Source of the DNA: Anaerolineae bacterium
GTDB taxonomy: Bacteria; Chloroflexota; Anaerolineae; Anaerolineales; Villigracilaceae
NCBI GenBank assembly: GCA_018645405.1
Contig: JABGOQ010000062.1
Location: 1 to 45,633 of the forward strand
Direction of reading: 5' to 3'
DNA length: 45,633 nucleotides
Shown here: positions 42,504-45,633 of the stretch, piece after piece
Numbering within the stretch: position 1 is the first letter of the stretch
Layout of the letters: every line of letters starts with the position of its first letter
Notes under the pieces: model-generated
What the model was told of the DNA's origin: nothing
The model's database searches: none
The model's input: only the letters and a program-made list of their open reading frames with translations
Program-made: the position numbers and the translations under genes

Positions 42504-44633
42504 ATGCAGAAATTAAGCGGATGGGTTAAAATGGTTGGTATGGAGCTTATGAAAAAAACTTTAAAAGAAAAGCAGGAATATTTTTATGCGGCGCTATTAT
42601 GGGCATCGGTATGGGTAATTCCTTGGGGGAAAACACTGTCTTTCCAGGGGAATATCGAATTAGTTTTCTTAATTGATATGATAAAACTCGGCGTAGCTAT
42701 GGCTTTATTTATATTACCGGGTATTTTCTTATATATATTATTGTCACCTCAGGGTGATATAAATTCAGCGGGTTTTATTTCAATAGGGATCACTTTTTCA
42801 ATTTTTCTAATTTCTTTTCTCGGTTTAGCAGGGCGTATATTAGGGCTTTCTTTTGTGACAGTAAAAGGTATTTATGCTTTTATTGGCTTTATTGAAATTG
42901 TTCTCTTGGCATTTTTGGAAAGGCGAAATGAATTTACGAAAGAAAATTTTCAAGAAGTTTTTCGGCGTGGCGTGAGAAATACCCCCTTGGTTTTTGCTAT
43001 TTTCTTAGCAATGCTAATGATGTTTCACGACCAATTATTTTTTGTTGATGACTATACTTATCTAGCTTATTTGACAAATTGGCAAGACGCCGATGTTTTG
43101 GGATTCAGAAATATCGTTCATGAAATGGATGTTCTTGAGTTTCCAAGATACTGGTTGGCGATGTTGCCTATGAGTCAAGCATTGCTGGCAGACCTAAGTG
43201 GGGTTTCAGGACTTTTACTTTTGGGTAGCTATCTTGAATTTTATCTTGTGCCTTTGGCAATGCTCTCTTTATATTGGGTGGCGCGTTTCTTAGGCGCATC
43301 AAGAAATAAAGCAGGCTTTTCAGTATTATTTCAAATTATTTTATACGCGTGGATGATCCATGAATATGTTCCAACAGGGTTTTGGTTTTATTTAAACATG
43401 TCTGAAGATAAAGTTTTTGCGACATTTTTGATTTTTCCAGCCCTTCTTTTTTTTAACTTAAAATATATAGAAAAGAATGAACCTAAGAAATTGCTTCTCG
43501 TTTTTCTAGCAGGGGTGGCGATGGTATTAACGCACCCTGTGGTTTTTGTTTTCTCCGTTTTCATTATCCTTTTAATTGCACTTATTGCTTTTTTCTTAAA
43601 AAATTTTTCTTTGGGTAACTTTTTTAAACTTTCAGCGAGCTATGCACTAATGATGTTGCCCCATTTCTTTATTCGCTTATACTTAAAAAACTATCTTTCT
43701 ACTAACGCTACAAGCGTTAAAGAAACATTTGAATTTGAGGCGGTTGTACGCGTAGTTAATGATATTTTTTATGGACTTGTTCCTGATACTTTATTATTGA
43801 TGGATATAGGTATCCAAAATAAAGCAGGGCATGTAATTATCCTTATCTTTCGGTACTTACCGGTAATTATCTTTATACTTGCATTCATCATCGCTTTCAA
43901 AAAAATCAAAGACGGGCAGTTATATTGGTATGTCTTCGCTTCCATTTTTCTGACACTTTTTGCCACTATCCCATATACTGGATGGATTTTAGGTTATTTC
44001 GTTTCTGGGCGAATGATTTCGCGTGCTTCTTGGTTTCTTCCCTTAGGGATTGGCATAGTTCTTATTTGGGATAGCACAAATAAGTTTCTGAAAACTCAAA
44101 AGATATTTTTGCAAAAAAACAAGATTTTTCTAATCGGAATCTTGCTTTCTTTTATTTTTGTTAGCCCTATCCTTTTTGCGGATATTTCAGGGCGTTTTTC
44201 TGCTTATTTTGAGGGCATAAAATATTATAAAGAATTATCTCAAATAGGTAATTATATTGATGAAAACACAAACGCGCCTGTTATGGCGATTGCCTTAGAT
44301 TATAGAGATACACAGTTTTTACCCGGTGTAGCAAGAAATGCGAGAGTGATTTCTTTTCGGGAGAGAAAGTTGGAGAATCCGCATAATCACTCTCTTTCTG
44401 TTGAAGAAATTAAAGCCAGAGTTTATGCCAGCGATTTTTTGCGGGAGTTGGAAGGAGAAATTGATAGAAATGAGTATTGCTCCATTATCAAAGAATATGA
44501 TTTGCGCTTCGTTTTAGCTGAAGATGAGAATCTAAATCTTTTTCTGTCTGCAGTAGAAGAATGTGAAAAAGGGCTCGATATTGTCTATAAAACAGAGCAT
44601 TTTCTTTTACTCGATTCCCATCTTTCCGATTAA
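42504..44633 (+). CDS. Multi-TM glycosyltransferase-like (GT-C-type) membrane protein
   Basis: The 709-aa, AT-rich gene encodes about 12-13 hydrophobic helices followed by a C-terminal extracytoplasmic domain of about 140 residues. An acidic pair D182-D183 in FFVDDYTYLAYL lies just after a TM, as expected for a GT-C transferase using a lipid-linked sugar. No family is named with confidence. Several in-frame ATGs lie close together at the start (42504, 42531, 42540, 42549) and the true one is unclear. It is three bases from the downstream GT2 gene, which could make the lipid-linked sugar it uses. Confidence 0.7.
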   Translation: MQKLSGWVKMVGMELMKKTLKEKQEYFYAALLWASVWVIPWGKTLSFQGNIELVFLIDMIKLGVAMALFILPGIFLYILLSPQGDINSAGFISIGITFSIFLISFLGLAGRILGLSFVTVKGIYAFIGFIEIVLLAFLERRNEFTKENFQEVFRRGVRNTPLVFAIFLAMLMMFHDQLFFVDDYTYLAYLTNWQDADVLGFRNIVHEMDVLEFPRYWLAMLPMSQALLADLSGVSGLLLLGSYLEFYLVPLAMLSLYWVARFLGASRNKAGFSVLFQIILYAWMIHEYVPTGFWFYLNMSEDKVFATFLIFPALLFFNLKYIEKNEPKKLLLVFLAGVAMVLTHPVVFVFSVFIILLIALIAFFLKNFSLGNFFKLSASYALMMLPHFFIRLYLKNYLSTNATSVKETFEFEAVVRVVNDIFYGLVPDTLLLMDIGIQNKAGHVIILIFRYLPVIIFILAFIIAFKKIKDGQLYWYVFASIFLTLFATIPYTGWILGYFVSGRMISRASWFLPLGIGIVLIWDSTNKFLKTQKIFLQKNKIFLIGILLSFIFVSPILFADISGRFSAYFEGIKYYKELSQIGNYIDENTNAPVMAIALDYRDTQFLPGVARNARVISFRERKLENPHNHSLSVEEIKARVYASDFLRELEGEIDRNEYCSIIKEYDLRFVLAEDENLNLFLSAVEECEKGLDIVYKTEHFLLLDSHLSD

Positions 44634-44636
44634 AAA

Positions 44637-45584
44637 ATGAAGCTAATTATTTATCTCCCTGCCTATAATGAAGAAAAGCAGATTAGAAATGTGCTTTTGA
44701 ATTTACCTGAAAAATTAGAAAATATAGAAAAAATTCAATATCTTGTTGTAGACGACGGTAGCCAAGATAGAACAAAAGAGTATGCGCTAGAATCTGGAGC
44801 AGAGGTTATTTCGCATGGAAGCAATCGTGGTGTTGGCGCCTCTTTTTACTCTGCCATAGAATTTGCTTTGAAGAATGATACTGATATTTTGGTAAGTATT
44901 GATGCAGACGGCCAATTTGATTCAAATGAAATTCCTACGTTGATTGCTGAAATAGAAGAAAATAATGTTGATATGATAGTCGGCAATCGTTTTTCTTCTG
45001 GTAGACCCCAAAATATGTCTAAAATTAAGTATTGGGGAAACAAAAAAATAGCCCAGCTAATAAGTTATATTTCTGCCCAAAAATTTCAAGATGTTTCTTG
45101 CGGTTATCGTGCTTATAACCGCGAGGCTTTATTACGCCTCAATATCTTTGGTAAATTTACCTACACTCACGAGTCGATTTTATCTTTAGTATATCAAGGC
45201 TTGCGCGTCAAAGAACATCCTGTTAAAGTAAGTTATTATGCAGATAGAAAATCTCGTATTGCTCACTCTATTCCCCGTTACGCTCTGCGGGCTAGCGCGA
45301 TAATCCTACGCGTCTTGCTAGACTACTCTCCCATTCGTGTATTTGGTGCGCTCGGTACGATTTTCTTTCTGATAGGCTCTGCCTTTGAAGTATTTCTTTT
45401 ATCCTATTATGTGTTTAGCGGAAGTTTTACGCCATATAAAGCCACCGGTTTTATTGGTTTAGCGTTTATTATTCTGGCCATGTTCGTTTTCTTGCTCGCT
45501 TTAATTGCAGATATGTTGTTACGGATGCGGATTTTGCAGGATAGGCAGTTATACGAGTTTAAGAAAAATTTGTATGAGAACTAG
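44637..45584 (+). CDS. Family 2 glycosyltransferase, DPM1/GtrB-like with C-terminal TM pair
   Basis: The 315-aa protein has a GT-A domain with YLPAYNEEKQI, VVDDGSQDRT (about 37-46), the DxD metal site in SIDADGQFD (D89, D91) and SCGYRAYNREALL. Two TM helices follow (about 238-260 and 272-296). Such enzymes load a sugar onto polyprenyl phosphate at the membrane. It would supply the donor for the GT-C-like protein encoded immediately upstream. The gene is complete; the last 49 bases of the window hold no feature I can support. Confidence 0.93.
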   Translation: MKLIIYLPAYNEEKQIRNVLLNLPEKLENIEKIQYLVVDDGSQDRTKEYALESGAEVISHGSNRGVGASFYSAIEFALKNDTDILVSIDADGQFDSNEIPTLIAEIEENNVDMIVGNRFSSGRPQNMSKIKYWGNKKIAQLISYISAQKFQDVSCGYRAYNREALLRLNIFGKFTYTHESILSLVYQGLRVKEHPVKVSYYADRKSRIAHSIPRYALRASAIILRVLLDYSPIRVFGALGTIFFLIGSAFEVFLLSYYVFSGSFTPYKATGFIGLAFIILAMFVFLLALIADMLLRMRILQDRQLYEFKKNLYEN

Positions 45585-45633
45585 CCACCAGACAGTTTCA
45601 TAAATATTTACAAAGAGAGATGCGGATCGGCAA

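Noticed and set aside
31-45598. Inverted near-match of 19 bases at the two window ends (31-49 and 45580-45598)
   Set aside because: Seventeen of 19 bases match. In 45 kb several such pairs are expected by chance, so it does not support a mobile element bounded by the window.
1-45633. CRISPR array, tRNA, rRNA or transposase genes
   Set aside because: I found no regularly spaced direct repeats, no cloverleaf with CCA-type end and no transposase or integrase motifs.

Overview
The window looks like a chromosomal segment of an anaerobic, moderate-GC bacterium, most likely Chloroflexota, class Anaerolineae. This is inferred from gene content (FtsX/MacB-like export operon, BMP-type ABC transporter, Ala/Glu/Pro-rich lipoprotein linkers, abundant intergenic palindromes). 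No rRNA or tRNA is present to fix the taxonomy.

Layout. (1) 1-2721: a degenerate repeat, a MocR-type regulator and a TetR regulator with a good promoter and candidate operator. (2) 2886-8542: a MacAB-like export operon with two ABC ATPases (the second has an altered signature motif and a C-terminal cyclic-nucleotide-binding domain), a FtsX-type permease and a lipoprotein HlyD-type adaptor with a very acidic coiled coil. (3) 8663-13851, minus strand: housekeeping and accessory genes: a class III cyclase-like DUF2652 protein, an EamA transporter, a methyltransferase, a VF530 protein, a VOC protein, an alpha/alpha-toroid protein and a DHFR/RibD-like reductase. (4) 14376-18369: a C39-like protease with three SH3-like repeats, a four-TM DUF4231/SLATT-type protein, an unknown protein and a cold-shock protein.

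(5) 18482-42462 is the main point of interest: a probable purine/ureide catabolic region. In order it holds an 8-oxoguanine deaminase, adenine deaminase, GntR/UTRA regulator, YgeY-type M20 hydrolase, aspartate-carbamoyltransferase-like protein, YgeW-type knotted carbamoyltransferase, carbamate kinase, a membrane glycosyltransferase-like protein, and a BMP-family ABC importer (binding protein, ATPase, two permeases). Two secreted proteins of unknown role follow, then a threonine-synthase-like PLP enzyme, an AI-2E-family membrane protein and, convergently, a fused 2Fe-2S/molybdopterin xanthine-dehydrogenase-like protein of the XdhD type. The proposed logic is import of purines, conversion of adenine, xanthine and 8-oxoguanine towards urate, then a non-uricase route ending in transcarbamoylation to carbamoyl phosphate and ATP formation by carbamate kinase. 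It resembles the E. coli yge/ygf/ssnA/xdhD cluster but is rearranged. It has no hydantoinase (hyuA), diaminopropionate ammonia-lyase (ygeX), ygfK or FAD-subunit gene in the window, and it has an extra carbamoyltransferase. A textbook promoter at 18500-18528 is flanked by two near-identical 17-bp palindromes matching a GntR/FadR-type site. A related core lies at the start of the xdh promoter.

(6) 42504-45584: a second membrane glycosyltransferase-like protein and a family 2 glycosyltransferase, more AT-rich than the rest. Nearly every gap in the catabolic region carries its own palindromic element.
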